Below are positions 36,582 to 47,070 of a stretch of 64,000 bases of DNA, one piece after another. The DNA is taken from the NCBI GenBank assembly GCA_914767715.1, contig OU612071.1, forward strand, positions 24,921,681 through 24,985,680, given 5' to 3'. How positions within the stretch are numbered: position 1 is the stretch's first letter; each line of letters begins with the position of its first letter. This stretch comes from Membranipora membranacea (Eukaryota > Bryozoa > Gymnolaemata > Cheilostomatida > Membraniporidae). Under the pieces are notes generated by a model. The model did not search any database. It saw only the letters and a list, made by a program, of their open reading frames with translations, and was not told the origin of the DNA. The position numbers and the translations under genes were made by a program.

Positions 36582-36815
36582 TTACCAGGAGGATTGGAGA
36601 GTCAGGTCCAGAGGATGTTGTCTTCCTCCATGTCTATATCCTCCCTGTGTGTCCTGCATACTGATATACCCATGAGGCCTGATACAACCATGAGTACTGT
36701 GAGAAACATTGCAGCTAGATAGGTGAATGTTTGAGCTGCGGCTGCCAACAGTATCTCTTTGACCGGCCCTTCCGACAATACACTTCCATACGGACATGAT
36801 TTGATCAACGCTCAA
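36582..36815 (-). pseudogene. Module M3 transmembrane-like exon, copy 2
   Basis: The minus frame reads LLAAAAQTFTYLAAMFLTVL, MVVSGLMGISVCRTHRED and DNILWT-TGA, followed by CCTCCTG/GTAAGT, a good donor. It aligns to the 34.6-kb copy through the hydrophobic helix, the CRT stop-transfer motif and the ILW block. A stop just before the shared donor breaks this copy or ends the protein. Confidence 0.45.
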
Positions 36816-37154
36816 AGGGTTTCCTTCTTGCGGACGTTTGGCATTTTCAGAAGTAAAGCATTATCATCGTCAGCCATTTGACATATTCACAAAGATCACA
36901 TATCGCTAAGTGTTTAACTTAAAAAAATGCTCCGTTTATACCACATAAAATGTTTAATTTTTTAACATTTACCACAAAACTTGTCACATGTGAAGCCAAC
37001 TCCCATGATGGATGACAACACTGGCATTAGACAAACAATATTACTGGTCTGAGTTGCATGTGATCTGTTTGAGAACTTGTTCTGATGTCAGGCCACTAAC
37101 AATTTCTTCACATATGTATCGGATATTAATGAATGTACATACCCACACCTCTAT

Positions 37155-37281
37155 TTACTGGCGAGTGAGGATTGAGAACTTTTCCACAATCTCCTGGATT
37201 GACAAATCCTTTGTGTTGGCTTTCCAGTTTTGCTTATACATCTGAACCTCCATGTAGGAAGTCTCAGTTGAGAGCCTTTCA
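37155..37281 (-). pseudogene. Exon-like fragment (unrecognised)
   Basis: It follows the acceptor-like CTTGTTTTCAAG and reads SERLSTETSYMEVQMYKQNW, KANTKDLSIQEIVEKFSI, LTRQ-TAA; a GTAAAT overlapping the end could be a donor. The composition is that of a soluble helical domain. It probably lies upstream of the M3 exon of the same decayed gene. Confidence 0.35.
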
Positions 37282-37697
37282 CTTGAAAACAAGAGATATA
37301 CATAATGAAAAAGCAGCATGAATAAAATGCATTATATTAATTAGCATCCATACACAACAGTCTGTTTTGAGAGTAATGGTACTGCAACCAATACATACAA
37401 ATAAATATAATATAAACAAATACATCTAATCTGACAACATGACCAAACATGCGACACAATGTATACAAAGATGTTTATTCAAAGCTCATCATCAAAAAAG
37501 CTGAATACTACAATGAACATCTCATTCAACGGTCAAGTAAGTGTTCGAGCCAGTCATGAGATGTCAGATATAGCAACAAAATCTCAAGAGCTTTGAGAAT
37601 TAAAACACAACACCAGACCGCAATCATTTAAGCTGTAATGAAAAAAATACAGACTCGCCACGCTCAAATAGGTCATGGTAATTTTTCAGTTGCTGAC

Positions 37698-37747
37698 TTC
37701 CTATGCACTAATGGCTTACACCAGTGTTAGCCATTAGTGCATAGGAA
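37698..37747. repeat. Perfect 19-bp hairpin
   Basis: TTCCTATGCACTAATGGCT (37698-37716) and its exact inverse (37729-37747) flank a 12-base loop. It is isolated, with no gene next to it. It could be a tiny fold-back element or a structured RNA. Confidence 0.9.
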
Positions 37748-38662
37748 TGGCTAACACGGTATTTGGGCAACGGTAAGCTGTGTCAATGTGCAACCTATTT
37801 TAGTGTACTTGTTTTAAGATGTTGTACTTTTAGATATGGTGCTGCAAATTGCACGTTGCCTGAGTCGGACGTATTACTCAAAAACCAACTGATTTTTAAG
37901 TAGCACAAATTGTTTATGATCACAATTTGTAAGTTAATGCCTCGCCAAAATGTTGCTTGGGGTTTCTTAATCCATATGATAAAAGAAGTCTAAACTCAAA
38001 TTTGACGTTATACCATGATGTAAAGTCATAGCGCGACACTGAGTTTCCAAAACATGTCAAAACCTATTGTCACTATTGTCCATATAAAAAGACATTGCAA
38101 GTTCATGTAGCAGAAATGCAGTTAATACATAGAGACTACCCTTATATCATGCAGCCATAGCAACAATAATGTTCGGTGTTTGATTCGACTTGACAAAAAC
38201 TGCTTTCAAATTCACATAGTGATAGCTAGACCATCAGTGTTGACAATGCTTTGCCCGCACTAACCTGGTTCTGACCAATATTGATGAAAAAAAATGGCGT
38301 GCCAGTTGGCAATTTTTAATTATCTCACTCCTAAATTAGTCAAAATTTTGACAAAATTGCACTTGTACCTGACGAAATGAGACGTAAAAATATGTGAAAC
38401 CGAACCGAGACTGAAATATTTTTTTCTGTTAGGGATATCCTCCAAAGCCTTGGTGAGGGCACTGCTTTGGGCAAAAACTGCTCTGTGAGACATTTATGTG
38501 TACCTATATTAAAAACACCATTGCTTACCCTATTTTAGCATGCAAGGCAATTTATTATTTTTTAACAGAATACGTGTACCAGCAAGCCTTTTGTTACAAC
38601 TTTTACAGTATGTGATAGAAATACAAACAATCAATCGACTGGAGTTTTTTTAAGTTACTTAC

Positions 38663-38839
38663 AGTTAAGATTTTCCCCATAGCTGAATATTTTCTGTCGA
38701 TGTGTTTGGTTTCGTAAGCACTTGAGGTTATCATCGAAAATAATCCATTGCCTGTTTCTGGTACCTCCTCGCCGGTCGGCGGTACAGTCGATTGAACAGG
38801 ATAAGATCTGGAGATCACTGTTTTACTGTGGAGCCTCAT
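38663..38839 (-). pseudogene. Proline-containing exon (unrecognised)
   Basis: ATG at 38839 starts MRLHSKTVISRSYPVQSTVP, then PTGEEVPETGNGLFSM and KYSAMGKILT, meeting a strong donor (ACT/GTAAGT) at 38663. It may be the first coding exon of the decayed gene whose other exons lie at 37.2, 36.7 and 35.9 kb, all on the same strand and in this order. No domain recognised. Confidence 0.35.
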
Positions 38840-40602
38840 GTGTTGCCCTTCAGCGTTGTAATTGGATAATAAATAAATTTTAAGAGGTGTCCAGTTGTTT
38901 ATTTACGTTGGTTAACTCCATTTTGATGTACCCATTGGCGTGTACTACAACGCCAAATTGCCTTGTCGCCGGTCCTTTCGGTGTGTCAATTTCTTTCTTT
39001 CTGCTAAGAAAAATAACTTTAACTTTAGCGACTCATCTTCTTGCAGTATTCATGGTGAATTGAGTGTTTGTCGATATCTGATATTATCTGATTTGATTCA
39101 GAGACCAATTTGATAGCGCTTATTATCGGGTTTTTTGGCAGCCATCTAGGCCTTTGATTGGTCAACACAGTGAGTTTTATTTTACGACTGCTTATTCGCT
39201 ATGTTTCAATATTATGTAATATTATATTACATATCAACCTGGAAGCTCTCTTTTGGAGTAAAGATAAGTCCTATAGTAAATAATTTGGTGATAGATTATA
39301 GTAAATATGGATACCACTTATGATGTGGAAAAAGATAAAGTGATGGTAAAATATAATAGATGTTTTGTAATATAATAGATATTGAAGTTAACATACGATA
39401 GTATATAAGCATTTTTCAATGAATTTTGAGTGACTTGCACAGTATGAGCAGAATAAGATTTTGGTATTTGCGCAGTCCTTAAATCAGGAAAAATCAATAA
39501 TTAACATTTGAACATATTAAGACATTTTATTTGAAAAGTCCCCTTCAAGAAAAAGTGGCTGGGAAGCTTTGGTCAAACGTTGGTGTGCCTAGCCGAGGCA
39601 GGACTCTAAATATTGGAAGAAAGAATCTAAAGTATATGTCAATCATTGCAATGATAGCACATTTAATTCGTTGTGATTAAAGTTGTAAGCACTCTTCATT
39701 CGATTTGGGAGCGGACAACTCATTCAAAGCACGATTAGTCTGCTGGTTTCCCGCTGATGGTTTTGATATTTCTTATCCAAAAAAATACAGACAAAAGACC
39801 TATTAAACTAAGTGCCCGCTTGTTTACATATACTGTCTGACAAATTACCAAAATAAAATATCAAACTATTTGAATAGGAAAATGGGCATTAACTTATTCT
39901 TAATCAAATTTGATATAAGTTTTGTCCTTGCATCTATCATAGGCCAAAATAGGCTAATTGAAACATACCTGTGAAGCATTCAGTGTTTTACCGTCTTTCG
40001 CTTTCAACCCAGCATCTCTCGCTAACACTTACTTTAGTAGATTGGTTAAGTTGTATTCTCAGAGATTTTATTGAGTTACTGACTAGAAGAGTTTAACATA
40101 TTTGTCCTGTTTGATTGCCAAAAGATACTGTCCGAATATACTATTGCTCAGTTATTAAAACTATGAAAGAAACATGCCACTAGCTGTGGAAAATTACAAA
40201 AATACGTCATGGAATATAACCAGAATAGTTGCCATGCCAACAATACTGTAGACCTGAAGGTAAAAAAATAAGTGCCGGTAAAGATAGAAAAGTTACTACT
40301 GATTGCTGATATTATTATGTGTGTGGACTCGTGGAGGTAGGAAAGGTAGTTATGACAACAAGTGTAAACAAAAATAATGGATGGATTCTAAAAATGGTGA
40401 GTAATGATAATTCAGCTGCTGTTGTAGTCAGTTAGATCCATCACAAAGGCAAGTAAAATTGTTTCAATGTAAACACTGGCCTATATTGAATGATAATTTT
40501 ATGACAACACCAAATATTTGTTATGTAAATCAGAGCAATGATACACATTTTCTATGTATTCAGATTGATTAATAAAATAATCATCAATCAATAATTATTT
40601 AC
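38840..40602. other. AT-rich non-coding stretch
   Basis: No open frame of note and no transposon ends recognised. Confidence 0.5.
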
Positions 40603-40831
40603 CTGGATAGAGTTGTTTTTTAGCAGCCTGTTGTGCATCAGAATCATCTGACATCCAGTATGGCGGCTGAAAACCTCTAGCATCCTTCAAATGCTTAAGG
40701 AAAGCTGATATGGTAACATTTTCATCCTTGCTGGTTAACCAGCAGAAATATTTGTTTATTTGAGGGATTGCGAGGATTAGCCCCCTCCCCCCAGCCAGAC
40801 CAATCACCTTGTGAGTAAGGCAGCAGTGCAC
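40603..40831 (-). pseudogene. Transposase-domain exon (MULE-like)
   Basis: The minus frame reads CWLTSKDENVTISAFLKHLK, DARGFQPPYWMSDDSDAQQA and KKQLYPG, then a donor (CAG/GTAAAT) at 40603. The pattern W.ITSK....T...FL...K, P.Y.MSDD.....A is the middle of MULE/SWIM-type transposase-like proteins. There SDD or TD holds the second catalytic aspartate, and YPG/FP precedes the C..H block. The remaining exons are not visible nearby. It is a different family from the transposase at 49 kb. Confidence 0.5.
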
Positions 40832-41657
40832 CCCTTCGAGGAGGTGTTTGAAACTTTAGGCTCATAAGTGAGGTTGGTGTCGATTTAGGACTATTAATAG
40901 GTGTTTTGTGGGTTATTGGGGCGGGGGAATTTCTGCTTGTTTGATTATGATGGTTTTTGTTTTGAATTGGGTTAGGCCGTGTGGATTGGTTGTTTTGAGT
41001 TGACGGATGTTTGTTTGTTGTTCTTTGCCTGTGTGATTTATTGGCAGAGCTTTCCCTATTGTTTTGGATCAGGGGCTCTGCTGTTTGCCTTGTTGTTGTT
41101 GGGTTTGTGATTTCTGATCTTGGGTAGTTTGGGGGTTGATTTGCCGGTAGGTTTTTAACGCCTTGGTATCCTACTCGGCCGGGTGGGGCATTGGTGTACC
41201 TGGCATGATTGCAAGCGACAGTGGAAAGCCCAAAGAAGGCTGAATATTCAGCCTCCCTGAACTTCTCTTCACTTTCAGGAATCCATTATAACATTTGTAG
41301 AGTGTTCTCTTTTTGGAAACCCCAATATACTTTGCATGAGCTGATGTTTAGATGTGGGTTTGATCTTTGGAGTATATGCCTAGTTGAACCAAAGTCTCTA
41401 CCACCTTTTCGTGGGCAGTGGGTGGTCATGGTGAGTAGCTTTGGCAGCTCATTCCCTCTATGTGCACAGTAAGTTCTGCCTTCAAGAGGTGGAATTTTGT
41501 TAGTAACTTCTATGATCCATTCCACAGATTTTGAGTCAGAACAGGTCATTTTGAACATGGCTTGGGTAAGGCTGTACCTCAAGAATTTGGCTGGGGTTGG
41601 TTCATTTGATTTAGCAGTTGGTGGATTAAGAAGGTTTATTAATAAACAGAATGTACC
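40722..41657 (-). pseudogene. ORF1-like protein with one in-frame stop
   Basis: A minus-strand frame stays open for about 310 codons except for one TAA at 41286-41288. The first part reads AKSNEPTPAKFLRYSLTQ, MTCSDSKSVEWIIEVTNK, ELPKLLTMTTHCPRKG and HILQRSNPHLNISS. This resembles the RRM-like central domain of some LINE ORF1 proteins (xxxS..W........L..., L..QNP.LNT). The second part has VACNHARYTNAPPGR and then a long Pro/Asn/Thr/Gln-rich stretch. Its end overlaps the MULE-like exon at 40.6 kb in another frame, so a junction between two elements lies near 40.81-40.83 kb. Without the stop it would be intact. Confidence 0.45.
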
Positions 41658-42159
41658 TCAAGTAGCACACACTACATACAGCAATGTTAAGAGTCGAAAC
41701 AGAACAATTTAAGTTGAGACCACGAAAACTAATGCTTACATCTACACGAGTGCCCACCAGTATAAAATAATAAACATTGGAAAAAAAATATTTGACTAAA
41801 AACCTACCCTTCCCCACCTAAGCTTACCTAACAACCATGCTATTTAGACCTTTAGAGTTATGTCATTAAGTTATCCTGCTAAACAATAAAGGCAAATAAG
41901 TCTAAGTGCAATGAGCAAATATCTGCTCAAAAATTCACTGATAATAAAAACATATTTCAGGTAGGAAATCTCAAGATTTTTACCCCACATAGCATCAGTG
42001 AGTAATTGGGGATGGCGTAAATTAACAAAAAATATTACTAGTTGAGTATTGAAACCAGATTACTTGCTATACATTTCAGTTACAGACACGAGGATATCAG
42101 ACGTAGCTAAATAAAGAAAATATTTTTGAAAAACTTTTGTTTGTAATATTAAGTAATAT

Positions 42160-42387
42160 TTATCTCAGCTTTTTTACTTCTGTCATATCCATCGCTTTCT
42201 TTGCCTTTTTGTTGGCTCTTGCAGCACACAGGCCTACACACTGTACTTCAGCCAGCATCTGAAACACAAACTGAACATTAGAATATATCATACCTCTCAG
42301 CTGTGTTCTAGTGAATACAAAACCAATGACCAGTCCATCCACAAATTTCTTCTGGTATTCCCGAGGGTCATCAAACCAAGTTAGCAT
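42160..42387 (-). CDS. Unrecognised exon-like frame
   Basis: It reads MLTWFDDPREYQKKFVDGLV, TRTQLRGMIYSNV, MLAEVQCVGLC and ends KKAMDMTEVKKLR-stop. It lies downstream of the well-bordered exon at 42.92-43.08 kb on the same strand and may be its 3' exon. GTATGATA and TTTCAG within the frame could mark a 35-base intron, which would be unusually short. No domain recognised. Confidence 0.3.
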   Translation of the reverse strand: MLTWFDDPREYQKKFVDGLVIGFVFTRTQLRGMIYSNVQFVFQMLAEVQCVGLCAARANKKAKKAMDMTEVKKLR

Positions 42388-42919
42388 TGCAATTTACTGC
42401 ATCACTCATTGTTCACTTTGTGTTTTCTTCAATGTTGACAAACAGCTACAATAATTACTCGACAGACCTACCCTACATGATACAATACTCCCTTGACTAG
42501 AACACTACAAAACAAGAGTATTTTATACCCATACACAAACAATATTGTCCAGACATTTAGGTCATATTGGTCATAAATAAAATCAAGCCTAAAATCCCCA
42601 CCCACATGTCCTTGCAACGATATATACGACAGAGCTAACTAATACAAAAACTCCTCCCTGATTCTCTTGTCAGGGGAACTTCCCGAGGCGGGTTTATTGT
42701 GGCTCTTGTATAGCCTTGTCATGCGGCAACTTTTTTGTAAAAGTAGCCGTGAAACAAAGCTGGTTCTTCTTAAATCGTCTGAAAGTTTCAAGTGTACACC
42801 TACGTTATCGATATCACATTGAATTGAAGTAATACAAGTCAGTGGTTCCATGACTGAGAGAGGTCATTAATGTCACTTTATAGCAACATAATTTGCTCTC
42901 AGTAATCTATGCTACTCAC
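42388..42919. other. Likely intronic sequence
   Basis: It lies between two same-strand exon candidates. The minus frame 42639-42851 has no domain. Confidence 0.35.
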
Positions 42920-43077
42920 CAAATCCTTCTGCTTCTCAGAATCCGGACTGAATTCAATCAGCTCCTGTACAGTACCGAACTTTGGTGCAGGTCTCTCCTC
43001 TACTGGCCTTTCTGCTTTGAGGTTGGCCACATCTTCCTTAAGTTCGAGAATAAGCCCACACAACATATGTATATCCT
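42920..43077 (-). CDS. Well-bordered exon with coiled-coil and DUF4806-like motif
   Basis: The borders are textbook: GTTTATTTCAG before 43077 and TTG/GTGAGT at 42920 (158 bp). It reads EDIHMLCGLILELKEDVANL, KAERPVEERPAPKF and TVQELIEFSPDSEKQKDL. A short coiled coil followed by a P..TV.EL..F...+..Q..LV block resembles proteins with DUF4806, often found in invertebrate transposon-associated or multi-copy genes. Further exons are not securely found. The right border lies next to module M1 copy C. Confidence 0.45.
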
Positions 43078-43099
43078 CTGAAATAAACACAACAATTTT

Positions 43100-43645
43100 T
43101 TTGTGAGGTTCAATGGTTTTTTCACACCTGAAATATCTCTGCTGTGAGAGTGTAGCCACTATAAGTGGCTGATAATTTGGCTCAAACACCCGTTATTTTG
43201 ATATTGATGGATCCTCTTTTTTTCTCATTTCCATTCACCGTGATGATCAAATCTATTTTGTCTGCCAGGAAGCTCAGTACGTCTCCGCTGTTAATCATTA
43301 ATGTTACACATCGGTTTGATATCATCAATTTGAGAAACTTGGGATTCTTTCAACACAGATTTCTATCCACAGCCTTACCCCATGAATCATTTCGAGGCCA
43401 CCGTCATCATATCACCAATGTTCTACACTCACATTGTTTTTTCCCGTATTGTTTTTCTCATCTCTGTGATTACAGTGTTTGTTGTGTTCTACAATCTTGA
43501 TCTCAGCCTCGGCTCTAGTCTTTTTTTTTAAGATCAGCTTCCAGCGAGATATTTGATGTGCCGCATTTAAATTTGTTTTTTAACTGAGCATGATACTCCC
43601 CAATAGCTCCGGTTGTGTAACCTAAAATAGCAAGAAAATTACAGC
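43100..43645 (-). pseudogene. Decayed duplicated module M1, copy C (coiled-coil-like)
   Basis: After an acceptor-like TTGCTATTTTAG (43622) the minus strand reads GYTTGAIGEYHAQLKNKF, CGTSNISLEADLKKK, reaching a run of nine A at 43522-43530. Shifting by one base there opens TRAEAEIKIVEHNKHCNH and NNTGKNNVSVEHW, then TGA. It is similar to copies at 26.5 and 30.4 kb. The A-run shift and the stops suggest a pseudogene, but the charged protein composition persists across the shift. Confidence 0.45.
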
Positions 43646-44041
43646 TTAAATAATGTGGACGATCAATAATTTATGCGACTCTCAACATGCCCAAATAATA
43701 TGTATGTTAGTGATATAATCAACCAATGATAACAATTTAATAAGTTATTGTACTGCAGGGTAATCAATGTTCAACTATTACTAAACCACTGAGATGTAGA
43801 AAATGGATGCGCTATGGATATAATAATAAGAATAGTAATAATAATGTAGTCAAAAGTTTACTCTGTGTAACAAGCCTAACTAAACAGTATGTCACAGGCA
43901 AAAACGGGCTATCTGCGGATTGAAATATTCCTGGTAAAACACGTTTTCCAAATTTCCAAGTTTCTAATTAACATTAAAATTATTGCAAATATACTTTTAT
44001 ATGCGAAGAATTAGGACGATTTCTTTGGCGTTAATTAATTA

Positions 44042-45152
44042 ATGATCAAACAAGCGGTTCAAAAGATATCGCAACAAAATTCAGATTTGGTGCAAAAAGG
44101 TGCAAAAAGTTCAAAAATTCTTCCAATAGACATTGGTGTCCCCCAAGGCTCAATTCTGGCACCAAGTTTATTCCTCATATACGTCAATGATCTTTTATCC
44201 TACACATTACATTCCAAGGCATTTGCCTACGCTGATGATACAGTTTTCGTATCAAAATCTGACAACTTTGATACACTTAATGATTTATGTGATACTGATC
44301 TACACTTGATAGAAAGTTGGTGTAGGAATAATAGGATGTTGATAAACATAAAAAAATCTCACTATATGCTTGTACAACCCTCTCATAGAGCCACATCTCT
44401 AGATTTAGATCTAAAAATTAACCATAAAAAACTAAACCGAAATGCCAATACCAAACTCCTTGGTTTTACTTTGAATGACTCATTGACATGGGACGATCAT
44501 GTAGACCAGATTTGCATCAAAATAAACAAAAGTTTGGCATTATTCCAGAAATGCAGGGCATTCCTAGATAGTAAATCATCTCGTAACTTTTATTTCCAGT
44601 ATGTCTTTTGTCATATGATATATGGCATCCGCATATATGGCAACCTATCACCACAATATATTCTTGAAAGAATATACTTGCTCCAAAAGAGGGCTTTCCG
44701 CCTAATAGCAAATGTCAGCCACATACCATATCATCTAATACATACAAGAGATTTACATACATCTCTTGGTCTGATTCCTTTTCCTCTCCTTGCTGGTCAT
44801 TTCACCTGTATTTTTGGTTTCCAAATTTTGCATTTGATTGCACCTGACTTTCTTTTGGAAGGCTTTATTCCAGCTAGCTCTAAAACCTTTTTTAGAGACA
44901 GATACCTATTACATTATCACACTGATCAATTAAGACAAAAAATCACTACAACTTTTAACTCTTTACCAATTCAGATACGCTCAGCAACCAAACTCACTCA
45001 TTTTAAACAACAACTATCAAAGCACTTTATATCCTATTAATTCTTGTTACTTGAGTATTTTTTCTCTCCGCTTAAGTTTTTTCTTTTTTGTTCTGTCACT
45101 GCATGAAAAACATTCCTAAAGATGATGTAGAATGACAATAAAAGTATATATA
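44042..45152 (+). mobile_element. 5'-truncated non-LTR retrotransposon (Jockey/CR1-like RT)
   Basis: A 332-codon uninterrupted frame (44042-45040) covers the second half of a LINE reverse transcriptase. It has GVPQGSILAPSLFLIYVNDL (residues 32-51, block B), FAYADDT (61-67, catalytic YADD), SWCRNNRMLINIKKS, TKLLGFTLNDSLTWDDHV, LLQKRAFRLI and a typical tail ending KQQLSKHFISY. Palm block A and the endonuclease are missing, which is usual for 5' truncation. The 3' untranslated part ends ATGACAATAAAAGTATATAT near 45152. There are no stops, so it is the youngest LINE copy here. Flanking near-repeats GGCAAAAACGG.CTATCTGC occur at 43893 and 45167. Confidence 0.92.
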
Positions 45153-45614
45153 TTTGGCTATTTCTTCGGGCAAAAACGGTCTATCTGCATCAATTGTCAT
45201 TCAAAACGAGTCATTGTTAGCAAGTACAGTCATTATAATTGTAATTGCATTGTTCAAATGAATGCATTCACGGTCAATTGAGCATGGCTTTCATTGTCAT
45301 TGAGAAAAAAACAACTTATAGATCTTTTTTGCTCGAAGCTTTCTGGCTATTTGTGAACAAAAGAAATTTCAAACAGGTTTTTTCCAATTTCTGGTAGGAG
45401 TTTCAGAGAGTTCTTGATAGCGTTAGAAAGCCAAAAAATAGTTTAATTTGAATAACAAAGAAAAAGAAATTTTGAAAAAAATACATCTAGACCTTTTTTG
45501 CACGTGATTACCTGACTACCCTCTTAGATGTAATTCCTGTGACTGAGCTACTAGTGTTAGGGCCAAGCCAAAGCTTCTGGCTTAGCAAAGCCCTACTTAT
45601 CCCCTCTCAACTTT
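45153..45614. other. AT-rich non-coding stretch
   Basis: No coding feature. Begins with the GGCAAAAACGGTCTATCTGC repeat of the sequence found before the LINE. Confidence 0.5.
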
Positions 45615-45791
45615 TTAAGTCTCATTCATTAGCCCCAAATATTCACCATCATTCTCCATGAACCTGTATGCCAGCTCTGGGGTTGTGAGTGTCTCATTAA
45701 GTCTTAATAGATTCAAAGAACTGACTTTCATCTCGCTCCCAGCAATTGTTAAGTCTGCTGCTGGTGTATCTGCCACATCCACATCTACCTC
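45615..45791 (-). pseudogene. Module M2 tail exon, copy 2
   Basis: The minus frame reads EVDVDVADTPAADLTIAG, SEMKVSSLNLLRLNETLTT, PELAYRFMENDGEYLGLMNE, T-TAA, open for about 58 codons. It aligns to the copy at 34.1 kb. The surrounding plus-strand context (CTGCCACATCC, ATGAGCCTGTATGCCAG-like) is also shared, so a whole segment was duplicated. Family not recognised. Confidence 0.5.
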
Positions 45792-46832
45792 AGTTCAAAC
45801 TTTTCCAAAGTTTCAACTTTTATTCTCGGAGTGCTGCTGTTATGCACTATAGAACAAGAGATTTTTTGAATGCTACAAAATCTAAACAGATGTTATTGGT
45901 CCAGCAGAATATTGTTTTGTGATGGGAGATTTTAGAAGTTTTACTTCTCAATTTCTGCCTGTAATGTTTTGAAATGATTTGAAACAATATTGCAATATTT
46001 CCAAATATTAACATACGGTCGTTGAATCCTGTGGAATGGGATACATTTTAACATTATTTTCCTATGTAAAGCAGCATGTATAGACAGATCAAGATCAAGA
46101 CAGCATTAAGAACAGATCAAGACAGAATTAAATCATGTCGCCAAAGGCCCTTACAAATATATCACATCATTTGACACTTAATGACTCCAGGCAGCCTCTC
46201 TCTATTGCAACAAGTTATAGACTGGTTGAAGTACAACCTCCATCAGGTTTTTATTTCTCTGTACTTACCCTCCTAGTTTGCTTGTTGAGGATATTAGTCC
46301 GTAACTGTAACTCAAAATGAGTCAACCTTTTAGGTGGTTTATGATTCAGCATTGGCAAGTGTTTTCCGGTCCTCTACAAATGTAAGGGTCCCCATGATCA
46401 TACTTTCATACCAATAGCTTAAGAGTCTGCTATTTTTTCCACCCATGATTAAGCACCTTGATACAATGGAGCACCACTAGTTCGCCGTATGGTGGGTATG
46501 GTAGTAGGTAAAAGGAGACAACAGTTTGTAGAAGGCAGCCTGACAGGACAGTTGAAGGCTAGGAATATGACCATCTAGGCTGGTTTTCTACCAGGCACTC
46601 TCATTAAATATATCTCCGCCCTAATTCATATGAGAGAGTGAATTAATTGAACATCGTACTACGAAAATAAAGGGGAGGGAAGAGAAATTTCAAATGTTTA
46701 ACACTTTTATGCCTCACATCACATCACATGACCTGTTTAAATTAGTCAGTAATGAAACAAACATATTTGCTTGGTCGATGAAGATCGTACTCCAAAAAAG
46801 TTAGCTAAGATTTCTACTCATTGTCATTTTAC
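45792..46832. other. Duplicated non-coding segment with one possible exon
   Basis: 46080-46140 matches 34450-34500 (GATCAAGACAGCATTAAATCATG). At about 46272-46320 the minus strand reads ELQLRTNILNKQTRR before a donor (AGG/GTAAGT), a possible exon end. Otherwise nothing recognised. Confidence 0.4.
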
Positions 46833-47070
46833 CTCTGTGGAAGAGTTTGGTTTCTTGACTTCTTTGAGGAAACGGCCCCAGCGCTGACAAACGAGACAGT
46901 CATACAGATTATTCCGCATCTCTGACTGTATGAATGAAGATGTCGGGTCGCCTCAAACGAGAAACTCCATGCAGTATGCCACTTCAAACAATCCGCAGTC
47001 ATCACTGCCCATCTGCTGCTGCATGGGGACGTGGCTTACTGTCAATGATTTGGACTGACACCTTGAAGAC
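46833..47070 (-). pseudogene. Ulp1/SENP-like (C48) cysteine protease C-terminal exon
   Basis: Between an acceptor (CATTTTAG, 47071) and a donor (GAG/GTAAAA, 46833) the minus strand reads VPMQQQMGSDDCGLFEVAYC, MEFLV-TGA, GDPTSSFIQSEMRNNLYDCL, VCQRWGRFLKEVKK. QQxGxxDCGLF is the catalytic-cysteine block of Ulp1-type proteases (oxyanion Gln, nucleophile Cys). Q..MR.HL..C is the usual following helix. The single in-frame TGA sits where an Arg CGA would fit, a typical CpG decay. The His and Asp blocks upstream were not found. Such proteases often travel with animal and plant DNA transposons; the transposase at 49.1-50.7 kb is on the same strand. Confidence 0.75.

Noticed and set aside
41209-41472. 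87-codon plus-strand frame
   Set aside because: Antisense shadow of the ORF1-like reading frame.
42310-42350. Introns of 35-41 bases (42.3 and 29.4 kb)
   Set aside because: Both lie in frames that are open without splicing, and such short introns would be exceptional next to the longer ones inferred elsewhere in the window.
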